This document shows, piece after piece, positions 53,501 to 61,992 of a DNA stretch of 64,000 nucleotides. Both the position numbers and the translations under genes were made by a program. The first letter of the stretch is position 1. Every line of letters starts with the position of its first letter. Where the stretch lies: positions 1 through 64,000 of the forward strand of contig NZ_BJMN01000021.1 in the NCBI RefSeq assembly GCF_006539185.1, given 5' to 3'. This DNA comes from Streptomyces gardneri (GTDB taxonomy: Bacteria > Actinomycetota > Actinomycetes > Streptomycetales > Streptomycetaceae). The notes under the pieces are model-generated. The model saw only the letters and a list, made by a program, of their open reading frames with translations. It was not told where the DNA came from and did not search any database.

Positions 53501-55151
53501 TCCGCATCCGCTCGAAGGCCGCGAACTCCGGGTGGCGCAGGTCGAAGGCCGGCGACTCGGAGCGGATCCGCGGCACGGAGTCGAAGTTGTGCCGGGGCGG
53601 CGGGCACGAGGTCGCCCACTCCAGCGAGCGTCCAAAGCCCCACGGGTCGTCCACGTCGACCTTCGCGCCGTACCGGTGGGTCCACCACACGTTGTAGAGG
53701 AAGGGCAGCGTGGACGCGCCGAGCAGGAAGGCGCCGATCGTCGACACCGTGTTGAGCGCCGTGAAGCCGTCCGCGGCCAGGTAGTCGGCGTACCGCCGGG
53801 GCATGCCCTCCGCGCCGAGCCAGTGCTGCACCAGGAACGTCAGGTGGAAGCCGACGAACAGCGTCCAGAAGTGCATCTTGCCGAGCCGCTCGTCGAGCAT
53901 CCGGCCGGTGAACTTCGGCCACCAGAAGTAGAAGCCGGCGAAGGTCGCGAAGACGACCGTGCCGAAGACCGTGTAGTGGAAGTGGGCCACGACGAAGTAC
54001 GAGTCGGTGACCTGGAAGTCCATCGGCGGCGAGGCGAGGATCACCCCGGTGAGCCCGCCGAAGAGGAACGACACCAGGAAGCCGACCGACCACAGCATCG
54101 GCGTCTCGAAGGAGAGCGAGCCCCGCAGCATCGTCCCGGTCCAGTTGAAGAACTTCACCCCGGTCGGCACCGCGATCAGGAAGGACAGCAGCGAGAAGAA
54201 CGGCAGCAGCACCGCGCCCGTCGCGAACATGTGGTGCGCCCAGACCACGACCGAGAGGCCGGTGATCGCCATGGTGGCCGCGATCAGCGTCGTGTAGCCG
54301 AAGATCGGCTTGCGGGCGAAGACCGGGATGATCTCGCTGACGATGCCGAAGAACGGCAGCGCGATGATGTAGACCTCGGGGTGGCCGAAGAACCAGAAGA
54401 GGTGCTGCCACAGCAGGGCCCCGCCGTTCTCCGGCTGGAAGACCACGGAGCCGAGCCGCCGGTCCGCCTCCAGGACGAGCAGCGCCGCCGCGAGGACGGG
54501 GAAGGCGACGATCACCAGGACCGCCGTGAAGAGGATGTTCCAGGTGAAGATCGGCATCCGGAACATGGTCATGCCGGGGGCCCGCATCCCGATGATGGTG
54601 GCGAGGAAGTTCACCGAGGTGAGGATCGTGCCGAAGCCCGAGAGCGCGAGCCCCATGATCCACAGGTCGACGCCGACGCCCGGCGAGCGCTCCAGGCTGT
54701 TGAGCGGGGCGTAGGCGGTCCAGCCGAAGGCGGCCGGGCCGCTCGGCGTGAGCAGCGAGCCGATCACCATCAGGCCGCCGAAGAGGAACAGCCAGTACGA
54801 GAACATGTTCAGCCGCGGGAAGGCGACGTCGGGTGCGCCGATCTGCAGCGGTACGAGCTCGTTGGCGAAGCCGGCGAAGGTGGGCGTGGCGAAGAGCAGC
54901 AGCATGATCGTGCCGTGCAGCGTGAAGGCCTGGTTGAACTCCATGTTCGACACGAGCTGGAGCCCCGGGCGGGCGAGCTCGGCCCGCATCAGCATGGCCA
55001 TGAGCCCGGCCAGCAGGAAGAAGACGAACGAGGTGACCAGGTAGAGGTGGCCGATCTTCTTGTGGTCGGTCGTGGTGAGCCAGTCGATCAGTACGCGGCC
55101 GTGCCGCTGTCGGGCCGGTTCGACGGTCGGGGTCGCTGTCTCGGTGCCCAT
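53439..55151 (-). CDS. ctaD: Cytochrome c oxidase subunit I (orphan copy)
   Basis: 570 residues, twelve predicted membrane segments. All metal ligands are visible: FTLHGTIM (heme a His), WFFGHPEVY (CuB His-Tyr cross-link), VVWAHHMF (CuB His pair) and VAHFHYTVFG (heme a3 and heme a His). Catalyses oxygen reduction coupled to proton pumping. No ctaC, ctaE, ctaF or qcr gene adjoins it, so this is a second copy or an alternate subunit, not the main oxidase operon. ATG start with ggaggc upstream. Its 3' end overlaps the WYL gene tail to tail. Confidence 0.94.
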   Translation of the reverse strand: MGTETATPTVEPARQRHGRVLIDWLTTTDHKKIGHLYLVTSFVFFLLAGLMAMLMRAELARPGLQLVSNMEFNQAFTLHGTIMLLLFATPTFAGFANELVPLQIGAPDVAFPRLNMFSYWLFLFGGLMVIGSLLTPSGPAAFGWTAYAPLNSLERSPGVGVDLWIMGLALSGFGTILTSVNFLATIIGMRAPGMTMFRMPIFTWNILFTAVLVIVAFPVLAAALLVLEADRRLGSVVFQPENGGALLWQHLFWFFGHPEVYIIALPFFGIVSEIIPVFARKPIFGYTTLIAATMAITGLSVVVWAHHMFATGAVLLPFFSLLSFLIAVPTGVKFFNWTGTMLRGSLSFETPMLWSVGFLVSFLFGGLTGVILASPPMDFQVTDSYFVVAHFHYTVFGTVVFATFAGFYFWWPKFTGRMLDERLGKMHFWTLFVGFHLTFLVQHWLGAEGMPRRYADYLAADGFTALNTVSTIGAFLLGASTLPFLYNVWWTHRYGAKVDVDDPWGFGRSLEWATSCPPPRHNFDSVPRIRSESPAFDLRHPEFAAFERMRITSPPPSPPPSERERGTAGP

Positions 55152-55534
55152 CGCTGCCTCCGCCTCGCCCCCGGGGGTGTCTTGCCGGGCATCGGGACAT
55201 GATGCGGGCAGCGGGCCGGCGGGGGAGGGAGGCGGCGGGGGCGGTTGCTCCGGTCGGCCGACACTCCCCGGCGGAGTCGTCGTAAGCGTTGTGTAAGGGA
55301 AACGTGAGGGCACGGCGTGCGAGGTCCGGATAATTCGCCGCGTGACGCCCGGGGAACGGGGAATTCCCCGGGATTTCGCCGGTGCCGTGATCCCCTCGTG
55401 CGAAGTGCCGGAGCCTCTTCGGAATTGCTGGAGAATCGACCCGGAACTGTCCCATCGAGTGATGGTCGGCGTGTCAAACATATGTCGAGAACTTGTGACA
55501 CAAGCGTGACCGCGAAGAGGCTAACGTGAGGCCC
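55152..55534. other. 383-base divergent region between ctaD and the I78-like gene
   Basis: Contains the palindrome at 55492-55504 and AT-richer sequence from about 55360. ctaD's open frame runs on to 55481 here without coding bias. taacgt (55522-55527) could be a -10 for the I78-like gene. Confidence 0.5.
55492..55504. promoter_or_regulatory. Perfect 13-bp palindrome upstream of the I78-like gene
   Basis: cttgtg-a-cacaag. Position and symmetry suggest an operator. It shares the ttgtga half with Rex-type sites but lacks their spacing, so no regulator is named. Confidence 0.4.
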
Positions 55535-55750
55535 ATGTCACCCACATCGCGCACTCCCGAACCGCCCCGCGACGCTCCCGAGTCCTATGTGGGACTGGAT
55601 GCGGACGGCGCCGAGCGGCTCGCCAGGGCACGGGGCTGGAAGGTCGTCAGGTCCCTGCCGCCCGGCTCGATCATCACCATGGAGTACCTGTCCGGACGCA
55701 TCAACTTCGAGGTCGAGGACGGCGCCGTCACCCGCTGCTGGCTGGGCTGA
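55535..55750 (+). CDS. I78-type peptidase inhibitor-like small protein
   Basis: 71 residues. YVGLDADGAERLARARGW then VVRSLPPGSIITMEYLSGRI and NFEVEDGAVTRCWLG fit the I78 inhibitor fold (one helix packed on a sheet). No signal peptide, so it would act inside the cell. ATG 55535 is chosen; a GTG nine bases upstream is in frame. A -10-like taacgt ends seven bases before the ATG, so the message may be leaderless. Confidence 0.75.
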   Translation: MSPTSRTPEPPRDAPESYVGLDADGAERLARARGWKVVRSLPPGSIITMEYLSGRINFEVEDGAVTRCWLG

Positions 55751-55770
55751 CGGGCGGAGCGACGAACGCG

Positions 55771-55805
55771 GGAAGGGCCCCGGACCGGGTTCGGTCGGGG
55801 CCCTT
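55771..55805. terminator. Bidirectional hairpin after the I78-like gene
   Basis: gaagggccccggaccg (55771-55786) pairs with cggtcggggcccttc (55791-55805) with one bulged base, loop ggtt. Shared with the convergent PAP2 gene. Confidence 0.8.
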
Positions 55806-55823
55806 CCTCGATGTCGGGGGCGG

Positions 55824-56705
55824 TCAGCCGCGGGTCGCCGGAGCGCGGCCGCGGGCCACTCCCACGGTCTCGCGGACCGGCTCCTCGGACCCGGCCGGAC
55901 GCTGCGGGAAGAAGGCCGGGCGCGGGCCACCGGAGGCCACGGGCAGGGAGGGCACCAGCCGGCGGCGGTCGCGCAGCCGCTCCAGCAGACGGTCGCGCAT
56001 GGCGAGGATCCAGGACTCCGCCACCGCGAGGAGCGGCTCGCACCAGGGCAGGGCGAGCAGGACCAGCAGCCCCGCGGCCCAGCCGAGCACCACGTCGCTC
56101 AGCCAATGGGTGCCCAGATACACGGTGGTGAGACCGACGCCGAGCGCGACCACCGCGGAGGTGGCGGACAGATAGCGCCTGGCCCGTGGGGTGGTCGCCA
56201 GGTAGGCGAGGATGCCCCAGGTCACGACCGCGTTGGCGGTGTGCCCGGAAGGGAATATGTCGCCGCCCGCGAAGAGCTCGGCGGAGCCGACCTGTGTCGC
56301 GTAGTGGGGGCCGAGACGGCCGAGTCCGAGCTTGACCGCGCCGACCGAGACGTTGAGCAGCAGCAGCGCGGCGCCGAGACACAGCAATGGCCGCAGGGTG
56401 TGCTGGCGCCAGGAGCGCCAGCCCAGCCATGCGGCCACCATGACGGCCGTGGGGCCGCGCTGACCGAGGACGACGTAGTAGTCGAGGAAGGCGTGCAGTT
56501 CGGGCCACTGCTGATAGGGCCGGAACAGCATGATCTTCCAGTCGAGGGTCACCAGCCAGGTCGACAGCACCACCGCGACGACAATGGCCAGATAGAACGC
56601 CGACGCCCCGCCGAAGAGCGCGAGACGCGTGCGGGTCATCCGAGGGACCTCTATCTTCGGCGGTTCCGGCTCCCGGTCCAGCCGGGCAAAGATGTCGGTA
56701 CGCAC
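55824..56705 (-). CDS. PAP2-family phosphatase
   Basis: 293 residues, about six membrane segments. The three PAP2 motifs are present: KLGLGRLGP near 140, FPSGHTANAVVTW near 165 and VYLGTHWLSDVVLGW near 215 with the catalytic His and Asp. Dephosphorylates lipid phosphates such as phosphatidate or undecaprenyl pyrophosphate at the outer membrane face. GTG 56705 is preferred; taacgt upstream on the minus strand suggests a nearly leaderless transcript. The frame extends to 56801 without support. Confidence 0.88.
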   Translation of the reverse strand: MRTDIFARLDREPEPPKIEVPRMTRTRLALFGGASAFYLAIVVAVVLSTWLVTLDWKIMLFRPYQQWPELHAFLDYYVVLGQRGPTAVMVAAWLGWRSWRQHTLRPLLCLGAALLLLNVSVGAVKLGLGRLGPHYATQVGSAELFAGGDIFPSGHTANAVVTWGILAYLATTPRARRYLSATSAVVALGVGLTTVYLGTHWLSDVVLGWAAGLLVLLALPWCEPLLAVAESWILAMRDRLLERLRDRRRLVPSLPVASGGPRPAFFPQRPAGSEEPVRETVGVARGRAPATRG

Positions 56706-57111
56706 CCAATCGACGTTACAGGGAGTGAGAAGCAGACCCGGTCGTTCCGGTGCCTTCGTGATGACCATGTGATGTGGAGTAGGTCTCAGTCGCCACTCCA
56801 TTCCCGGCGTCCGTCGGTAAATCCGATGACCTTCAGCCCTATTGGCGGTGCGGCTCTTTCCGGAAGAGTGTTTGAGCGCAGGGGAATTGCCTCAAACAGA
56901 TATACGTACGGAATTCCATGCGACGCGCGGCCCGCTCCGAGTGGCGTACGCCACACGGGGAGGCCCGCCGGGGTGAGAGCTGCGCCACGCGCTCGGGGCT
57001 TGAACTCGCGTACGCTGACGGCTCACTCGCCCGTCGATGTCGGGCCGCCCCAGGGGCATACGCCCTGGTCGGCGCCTGCCGAGCGCGAGAGCTTCACTGG
57101 GAGGTACGTAC
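56706..57111. other. 406-base divergent region before the MFS gene
   Basis: AT-richer than its surroundings between 56810 and 56920. It holds a 7-bp inverted repeat, gtttgag (56871-56877) and ctcaaac (56892-56898) with 14 bases between, and a ggaattcc palindrome at 56911-56918. Either could bind a regulator of the pump gene. No gene recognised. Confidence 0.5.
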
Positions 57112-58869
57112 ATGCAGCGGACGATCACGGCCCGAGCACGAGAGCGTGCCGCCGACGGCGGAACCAACCGCTGGGTCGTCCTTTTCGTCCTCTGCGTCAG
57201 CCTCCTCCTGGTCGCCCTCGACGCGACCATCCTTCACGTCGCCGTCCCCTCGCTCACCGAGGACCTGCGCCCCAGCTCCACCGCGCTGCTCTGGATCGTC
57301 GACGCCTACCCGCTGATCTGCGCCTCGCTGCTGATCCTCTTCGGCACCCTCGGCGACCGGGTCGGCAGACGGCGGGTCCTCCTCCTCGGCTACGCGCTGT
57401 TCGGCGTCGCCTCGGCGGTCGCCGCCCTCGCCACCGAGCCGGGGGTCCTCATCGCGGCCCGCGCGCTGCTCGGTGTCGGCGGCGCCATGATCATGCCCGC
57501 GACGCTCTCCATCCTCCGGACGGTCTTCCCCGACCGGCGGGAGCGCGCCACCGCGATCGGCATCTGGACCGCCACCGCCGCGATCGGCGCCGCCACCGGA
57601 CCGGTGCTCGGCGGCTTCCTCGTCGAGAACTACTGGTGGGGCTCCGTCTTCCTCATCAACATCCCGCTGATGGCGCTGATCCTGCCCCTCGGCCGCCGCC
57701 TCCTCCCGGAGTCCCGCGGCGCCACCGACGGACCCTGGGACGTCCTCGGCGCCCTCATGGCCGCCGCCGGAGTCCTCGGCTGTGTCCTCGGGGTCAAGCG
57801 CGCCGGAGCCGGCGAGCCGCTGCTCGCCCTCCCGACCGCGGGGCCGCTGCTGCTCGGCGCCGGACTCCTCGTCCTCTTCGTCCGCAGGCAGAAGCGGCGC
57901 CCGCACCCGCTGATCGACATGCGGCTCTTCTCCCGGGCCGCCTTCACCACCTCGGTCGGCTGCATCGTCATCGGCATGCTGGCCCTGGTCGGACTGGAAC
58001 TCATCGCCGTCCAGTACCTCCAGCTCGTCCTCGGACTGAGCCCCCTGGAGACCGGGCTGCGGCTCCTGCCGCTCACCTTCGCCGCCATGGCGGCCGGCGC
58101 CACCGGCTCGTACACCCTGCGCAGGATCGGCCCGCGCCGGATGGTCGGCTGGGGCTTCGTGCTCACCGCAGGCGCGGTGCTGCTGCTCACGTTCATGGGC
58201 CAGGACGACCGGCCGCTGCTGCTCACGGTGGGCTTCGTGCTGCTCGGCTTCGGCCTGCAGACCACGCTCTTCTCGGCGTACGAGTCGATGCTCAGCGAGG
58301 CGCCGCAGCGGAGCGCCGGCGGCGCGGCCGCGATCGGGGAGACCTCGTACCAGCTCGGTGCCGGCATGGGCATCGCGCTGCTCGGCAGCGTGATGAACGC
58401 CGCGTACGCCCCCGGGCTCGCCGCGGTCCCCGGGGTCCCGGCGGAGGCCAGCAGCGCCGCGTCGAACTCCCTCGGCGAGGCCTACAAGGTCGCCGACCAG
58501 CTCGGCGGCACGGCGGGCGAGGCCCTGCACCAGGCCGCGCGGCACGCCTTCGTGAACGGTCTGCACATCACGCTCTGCGTGAGCGCCGTGCTGCTGCTCA
58601 TCGGTGCGGTGATGGCCCGGCGACTGCCCCGGGTCATGGAGTGCCCGGCGGAACCGGACGAGTCGTGTGACTCGTACGAGGTGCACGAGTCGTACGAGTC
58701 GCGTCAGCCGGCCACGTCGTGCGAGCCGATCGAGGCCCGTGAGCCGATCGAGACGCGTGAGTCGATCGAGGTCCGTGAACCCGCCGAGGCCCGTGAGGCC
58801 GCCGAGCCGCGGGTGCCCGCGACCCGGGAAGCGATCGAGCCCGCCGGCTCCGGACGTCCGGCGCACTGA
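57112..58869 (+). CDS. DHA2-type (14-TMS) MFS drug/proton antiporter
   Basis: 585 residues. WVVLFVLCVSLLLVALDATI and VDAYPLICASLLILFGTLGDRVGRRR give motif D1 and motif A; ALLGVGGAMIMPATLS and WTATAAIGAATGPVLGGFL give motif C, the antiporter signature. Fourteen membrane segments fit DHA2 pumps such as EmrB/QacA. The last 60 residues are a charged tail of five six-residue units (EPIEAR-like). Start ATG 57112 with gggaggt six bases upstream. Exports a toxic or secreted small molecule; substrate unknown. Confidence 0.9.
   Translation: MQRTITARARERAADGGTNRWVVLFVLCVSLLLVALDATILHVAVPSLTEDLRPSSTALLWIVDAYPLICASLLILFGTLGDRVGRRRVLLLGYALFGVASAVAALATEPGVLIAARALLGVGGAMIMPATLSILRTVFPDRRERATAIGIWTATAAIGAATGPVLGGFLVENYWWGSVFLINIPLMALILPLGRRLLPESRGATDGPWDVLGALMAAAGVLGCVLGVKRAGAGEPLLALPTAGPLLLGAGLLVLFVRRQKRRPHPLIDMRLFSRAAFTTSVGCIVIGMLALVGLELIAVQYLQLVLGLSPLETGLRLLPLTFAAMAAGATGSYTLRRIGPRRMVGWGFVLTAGAVLLLTFMGQDDRPLLLTVGFVLLGFGLQTTLFSAYESMLSEAPQRSAGGAAAIGETSYQLGAGMGIALLGSVMNAAYAPGLAAVPGVPAEASSAASNSLGEAYKVADQLGGTAGEALHQAARHAFVNGLHITLCVSAVLLLIGAVMARRLPRVMECPAEPDESCDSYEVHESYESRQPATSCEPIEAREPIETRESIEVREPAEAREAAEPRVPATREAIEPAGSGRPAH
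58723..58812 (+). repeat. Five 18-bp tandem repeats in the MFS gene 3' end
   Basis: Units gagccgatcgaggcccgt, gagccgatcgagacgcgt, gagtcgatcgaggtccgt, gaacccgccgaggcccgt and gaggccgccgagccgcgg follow one another in frame and encode E-P/S-I/A-E-x-R. Confidence 0.85.
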
Positions 58870-58911
58870 CCCGATCCCTCGGGTGGTGTCCGGTCGGGCC
58901 GGCGGGCCCGC

Positions 58912-59346
58912 TCAGCTCTGGTTGAAGAAACCGTCCTGCGGACGCCGACGGGTCTCTCCGCCGACGATCTGGGTGTCGGCGGGAGTGAGCAGGAAGACCC
59001 GCGTCGCCACGCGCTCGATCGAGCCGCGCAGGCCGAAGGCGAGACCGGCGGCGAAGTCGACCACGCGCTTGGCGTCGTTCGGCTCCATCGCGGTCAGGTT
59101 CACGATCACCGGAACACCGTCCCGGAAGAGCTCTCCGATGCCCCGGGCGTCCCGGAAGCCGTCCGGGGAGACGGTGGCGATCCGGCGGCCCTGCTCCTGG
59201 GCGGTGTCCGTGGCCACCCGGACACGGGGGTCCGTCACCCAGGCGTCGCCGTTCTCGGCACCGTCGGCGTACTCGTCGTCGTAGTAACGCTCGTCGTTGT
59301 CCTCGACGAGTCCCAGCCAGGCACTTGCCTTGCGCACCGATCCCAT
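58912..59346 (-). CDS. sflA: SepF-like cell division protein (SflA type)
   Basis: 144 residues. N-terminal MGSVRKASAWLGL amphipathic start, acidic linker DNDERYYDDEYADG, then the SepF fold DGVPVIVNLTAMEPNDAKRVVDFAAGL and RVFLLTP. SepF links FtsZ to the membrane. The main sepF lies beside ftsZ; the copy in this neighbourhood (next to the DUF5685 gene) corresponds, from memory, to S. coelicolor SflA. Start has aaaggagg six bases upstream. I use sflA on synteny grounds. Confidence 0.85.
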   Translation of the reverse strand: MGSVRKASAWLGLVEDNDERYYDDEYADGAENGDAWVTDPRVRVATDTAQEQGRRIATVSPDGFRDARGIGELFRDGVPVIVNLTAMEPNDAKRVVDFAAGLAFGLRGSIERVATRVFLLTPADTQIVGGETRRRPQDGFFNQS

Positions 59347-59657
59347 GGACGCCTCCTTTCAGCGCGGTCACTTGTGGTTCCGCAATCCCTATCGTCGTCC
59401 ATGATGCGGATCGCGCGCCAAGCGGATACACGCCGCGCAGGGGATTCGTGACGGTACTGGTGCAGAACGTGAGCGTCGATTCCTGGCGATACGTCAGGAA
59501 ACTTGCGGTATGCGGGGCCTGACGGAGGGACGTGCAACTTAAAATATGAAAGTCGGGCCAGAAGGGTGACGGTGGGCGCGTACGGGTGAACGACCCTGCT
59601 CGCTACGATGCCGCGAAGCCGCTCGACGGCACTTCGCACGGCGCACGGGGGAAGCTC
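59347..59657. other. 311-base divergent region between sflA and the DUF5685 gene
   Basis: Contains an AT-rich pocket near 59538-59552 (taaaat) and a tacgat at 59603-59608 that would suit as -10 for the plus gene if its start is 59658. No other structure noticed. Confidence 0.45.
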
Positions 59658-60956
59658 ATGTTCGGAATCGTCAGACCTTGCACGCACCGGCTCACCGACG
59701 GGCTCAAGACCGAGTGGATGGCCCACCTCTGCGGCCTCTGCCTGGCACTTCGCGCGGACCACGGGCAGTTCGCCCGGGTCGTCACCAACTACGACGGGCT
59801 CATCGTCTCGGTCCTGACGGAGGCTCAGACAGGGGTGACCGCGGCGGGCCGTCGCACGGCCGGGCCCTGCGCGCTGCGCGCCATGCGGACCGCGCCCGTG
59901 GCCCAGGGCGAGGGCGCGCGCCTCGCCGCCGCCGTCTCGCTCGTCCTCGCCTCGGCGAAGGTACGGGACCACGTAGCGGACCGGGACGGCCTGTTGGCGC
60001 GCAAGCCGGTCGCCGCGGCGGCCCGCCGGGTCGCCCGCTCCTGGGACAAGGCCGGGGCCAGGACCGGCCGTGCCCTCGGCTTCGACACCGCCGTCCTCGT
60101 CGATGCCGTCGACCGGCAGACCGGGATCGAGACCCTCGCGGGACTCGGCACCCCCCTGCTCACCGTCACCGAGCCGACCGAGACCGCGACCGCGGCCGCC
60201 TTCGCGCACACCGCCGTCCTCGCGGGACGCCCGGAGAACGCCGTGCCGCTCGCCGAGGCCGGCCGGCTCTTCGGCCGCCTCGCCCACCTCCTCGACGCCG
60301 TCGAGGACCAGCAGGCCGACGCGGCGGCGGGCGCCTGGAACCCGCTCACCGCGACCGGCACCTCCCGGGAGGAGGCCCGCCGACTCGCCGACGACGCCCT
60401 GCACGGGATCCGGCTCGCGCTGCGGGACGCCGAGTTCGCCGACGGCAAGCTCGTCCACGTCCTCCTCGCCCATGAACTCCGGACCTCGGTGGACCGCGCC
60501 TTCGGCACGACGAGCTGCTCGCACGGGGCGCAGGGGCAGGGGCAGGGGCCGGTGCACGGGCAGGGCCCGGTGCCGGGGAACCCGTACGCGCCCCACGGGT
60601 CGGGACCCGTCCCCGGCAACCCGTACGCTCCGGGACCCGGCGGCCCGGGGGGACCCGGTGGGCCCTACGCCCCCGGGCCCGGCGGCCCCGGTGGTCCCGG
60701 CGGACCGTTCCCGCCCGGGCCGCCGAACCGGCGCGGCCTGATAGCCGGGTGCGCCCTCTGGGTCGGTCTGGCCTGCACCTGCCAGATGTGCTGCGGGACC
60801 TTCGAGGACCCCTGGAGCCGGCAGCGTCGCGAGGGGCTCTGCCAGCAGTGCGACCCCGGCAGCTGCTGCGACTGCTGTGACTGCTGCAGCAACTGCTCCT
60901 CCTGCTGCGAGGGAGACGGCTGCTGCGGGGACTGCAGCTGCGGCTGCGACTGCTGA
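59658..60956 (+). CDS. DUF5685 family protein with Cys-rich C-terminal tail
   Basis: 432 residues. N-terminus MFGIVRPCTHRL and WMAHLCGLCLALRADHGQFA match the DUF5685 family, including a CGLC motif likely to hold metal or thiols. A helical body follows (to about 290). Residues 300-365 are Pro/Gly repeats (NPYAPGPGGPGGPGG). A hydrophobic segment (RRGLIAGCALWVGLACTCQ) leads into a tail with 22 Cys in the last 75 residues, in CC, CDCC and CGDC patterns, resembling a metallothionein. Start ATG 59658 is preferred over GTG 59586 because of its ggggaag site and family N-terminus. Function unknown; metal or thiol chemistry at the membrane is my inference. Confidence 0.82.
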   Translation: MFGIVRPCTHRLTDGLKTEWMAHLCGLCLALRADHGQFARVVTNYDGLIVSVLTEAQTGVTAAGRRTAGPCALRAMRTAPVAQGEGARLAAAVSLVLASAKVRDHVADRDGLLARKPVAAAARRVARSWDKAGARTGRALGFDTAVLVDAVDRQTGIETLAGLGTPLLTVTEPTETATAAAFAHTAVLAGRPENAVPLAEAGRLFGRLAHLLDAVEDQQADAAAGAWNPLTATGTSREEARRLADDALHGIRLALRDAEFADGKLVHVLLAHELRTSVDRAFGTTSCSHGAQGQGQGPVHGQGPVPGNPYAPHGSGPVPGNPYAPGPGGPGGPGGPYAPGPGGPGGPGGPFPPGPPNRRGLIAGCALWVGLACTCQMCCGTFEDPWSRQRREGLCQQCDPGSCCDCCDCCSNCSSCCEGDGCCGDCSCGCDC

Positions 60957-61014
60957 CACCCCGTCGGGCACCCGGCCTCCTCGCCGGGCGCCGCCCGCCC
61001 CGCCCGCGCACCCG

Positions 61015-61992
61015 CTACTTCGTCGGCGCCGGGATCTCCGGCGGGGTGATCTGCGACCGCTCGATGCCCGAGCCCGTCACCCCCCACTTCTTCAGGATCC
61101 GGTCGTACGTCCCGTCGGCCTTCAGGCCGTTCACCGCGGCCTGGAAGGCGGGGGCGAGCGGGGTGCCCTTCTTGAAGGCGAAGCCGACGTCGAGCCGGCG
61201 GTACTCGTTGAGGAACTTCACGTTCTTCTGCTGCGTCACCGCGTAGCGCACGCCGTTGATCGTGCTCATCAGGACATCGCTGCGGCCCTGCTGGAGCGAC
61301 ATCCAGACCGCTCCCGTCTCGTTGAAGACGTTCACCTCGTACGCCGGCTTCCCGGCCTCCGCGCACCGGCCCTTGTTCTTCTCCAGGGTCTGCTCGAAGG
61401 TGGTGCCGGCCCCCGTCGCGACCTTCAGCCCGCACAGCTGCGTGAGGTCGGTGACCGCCTTCAGCGAGCTGTCGGACCGGGTGGCGAAGCCCTGCCCGTC
61501 GTTGATGTACGTGACGAAGTCGATCGTCTTGCGCCGCTCCTCGGTCACGCCGAAGTTCCCGGTGCCGACGTCGTACTTGCCGCTGCTCAGCGCCGGCAGG
61601 ATCGCTTCGAAGCCGACGACCTCCCGCTTCCACTCCAGCCCGAGGGCCTTCGCCACGGCGGCCGCGAAGTCGGAGTCCACCCCGGTCACGGTCTTGCCGT
61701 CGGGCAGATAGGTAGAGCTGGGCGGGGTCCCGACGGAGGTGGCGATCGTGAGGACGCCCCGCTGCCGGACGTCGGCGGGGAGCAGCTTCGCCGCTGCCTC
61801 GTTCTTCTTCACCGCCGACACCACGTCCTCGGTCGGGAGCGAGCCCTTCGCGGCGCCCGGCGCTCCGGAGGCCCCGGCCGGCGCGGTCGCGGGCTCGCCT
61901 CCGGAGCAGGCGGTGAGAGCGAGCGCGGCGGCGGTGATCAGCGCGAAGCCGAAGGTCGTGCGGGCGGTTCCGGAACTCGTACGCGTACTCAT
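61015..61992 (-). CDS. Amino-acid ABC transporter substrate-binding lipoprotein (SBP_bac_3)
   Basis: 325 residues. Lipobox ALALTAC (Cys33). Type II periplasmic binding fold: RGVLTIATSVGTPPSST, VGFEAILPALSSGKYDVGTG and DFVTYINDGQGFATR, as in polar amino-acid binding proteins. It should hand an amino acid, possibly cystine or a relative, to the permease encoded divergently at 62904. Its ATG overlaps the GNAT gene stop. The leader peptide upstream suggests sulfur control. Confidence 0.88.
   Translation of the reverse strand: MSTRTSSGTARTTFGFALITAAALALTACSGGEPATAPAGASGAPGAAKGSLPTEDVVSAVKKNEAAAKLLPADVRQRGVLTIATSVGTPPSSTYLPDGKTVTGVDSDFAAAVAKALGLEWKREVVGFEAILPALSSGKYDVGTGNFGVTEERRKTIDFVTYINDGQGFATRSDSSLKAVTDLTQLCGLKVATGAGTTFEQTLEKNKGRCAEAGKPAYEVNVFNETGAVWMSLQQGRSDVLMSTINGVRYAVTQQKNVKFLNEYRRLDVGFAFKKGTPLAPAFQAAVNGLKADGTYDRILKKWGVTGSGIERSQITPPEIPAPTK

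Noticed and set aside
55492..55504. Rex redox-sensor site between ctaD and the I78-like gene
   Set aside because: Only one half-site word matches; the spacing of the two halves does not fit a Rex operator.
51152..58869. Part of a biosynthetic gene cluster (glycosyltransferase, regulator, efflux pump)
   Set aside because: No polyketide, peptide or terpene core enzyme, and genes are on both strands with separate promoters and terminators.
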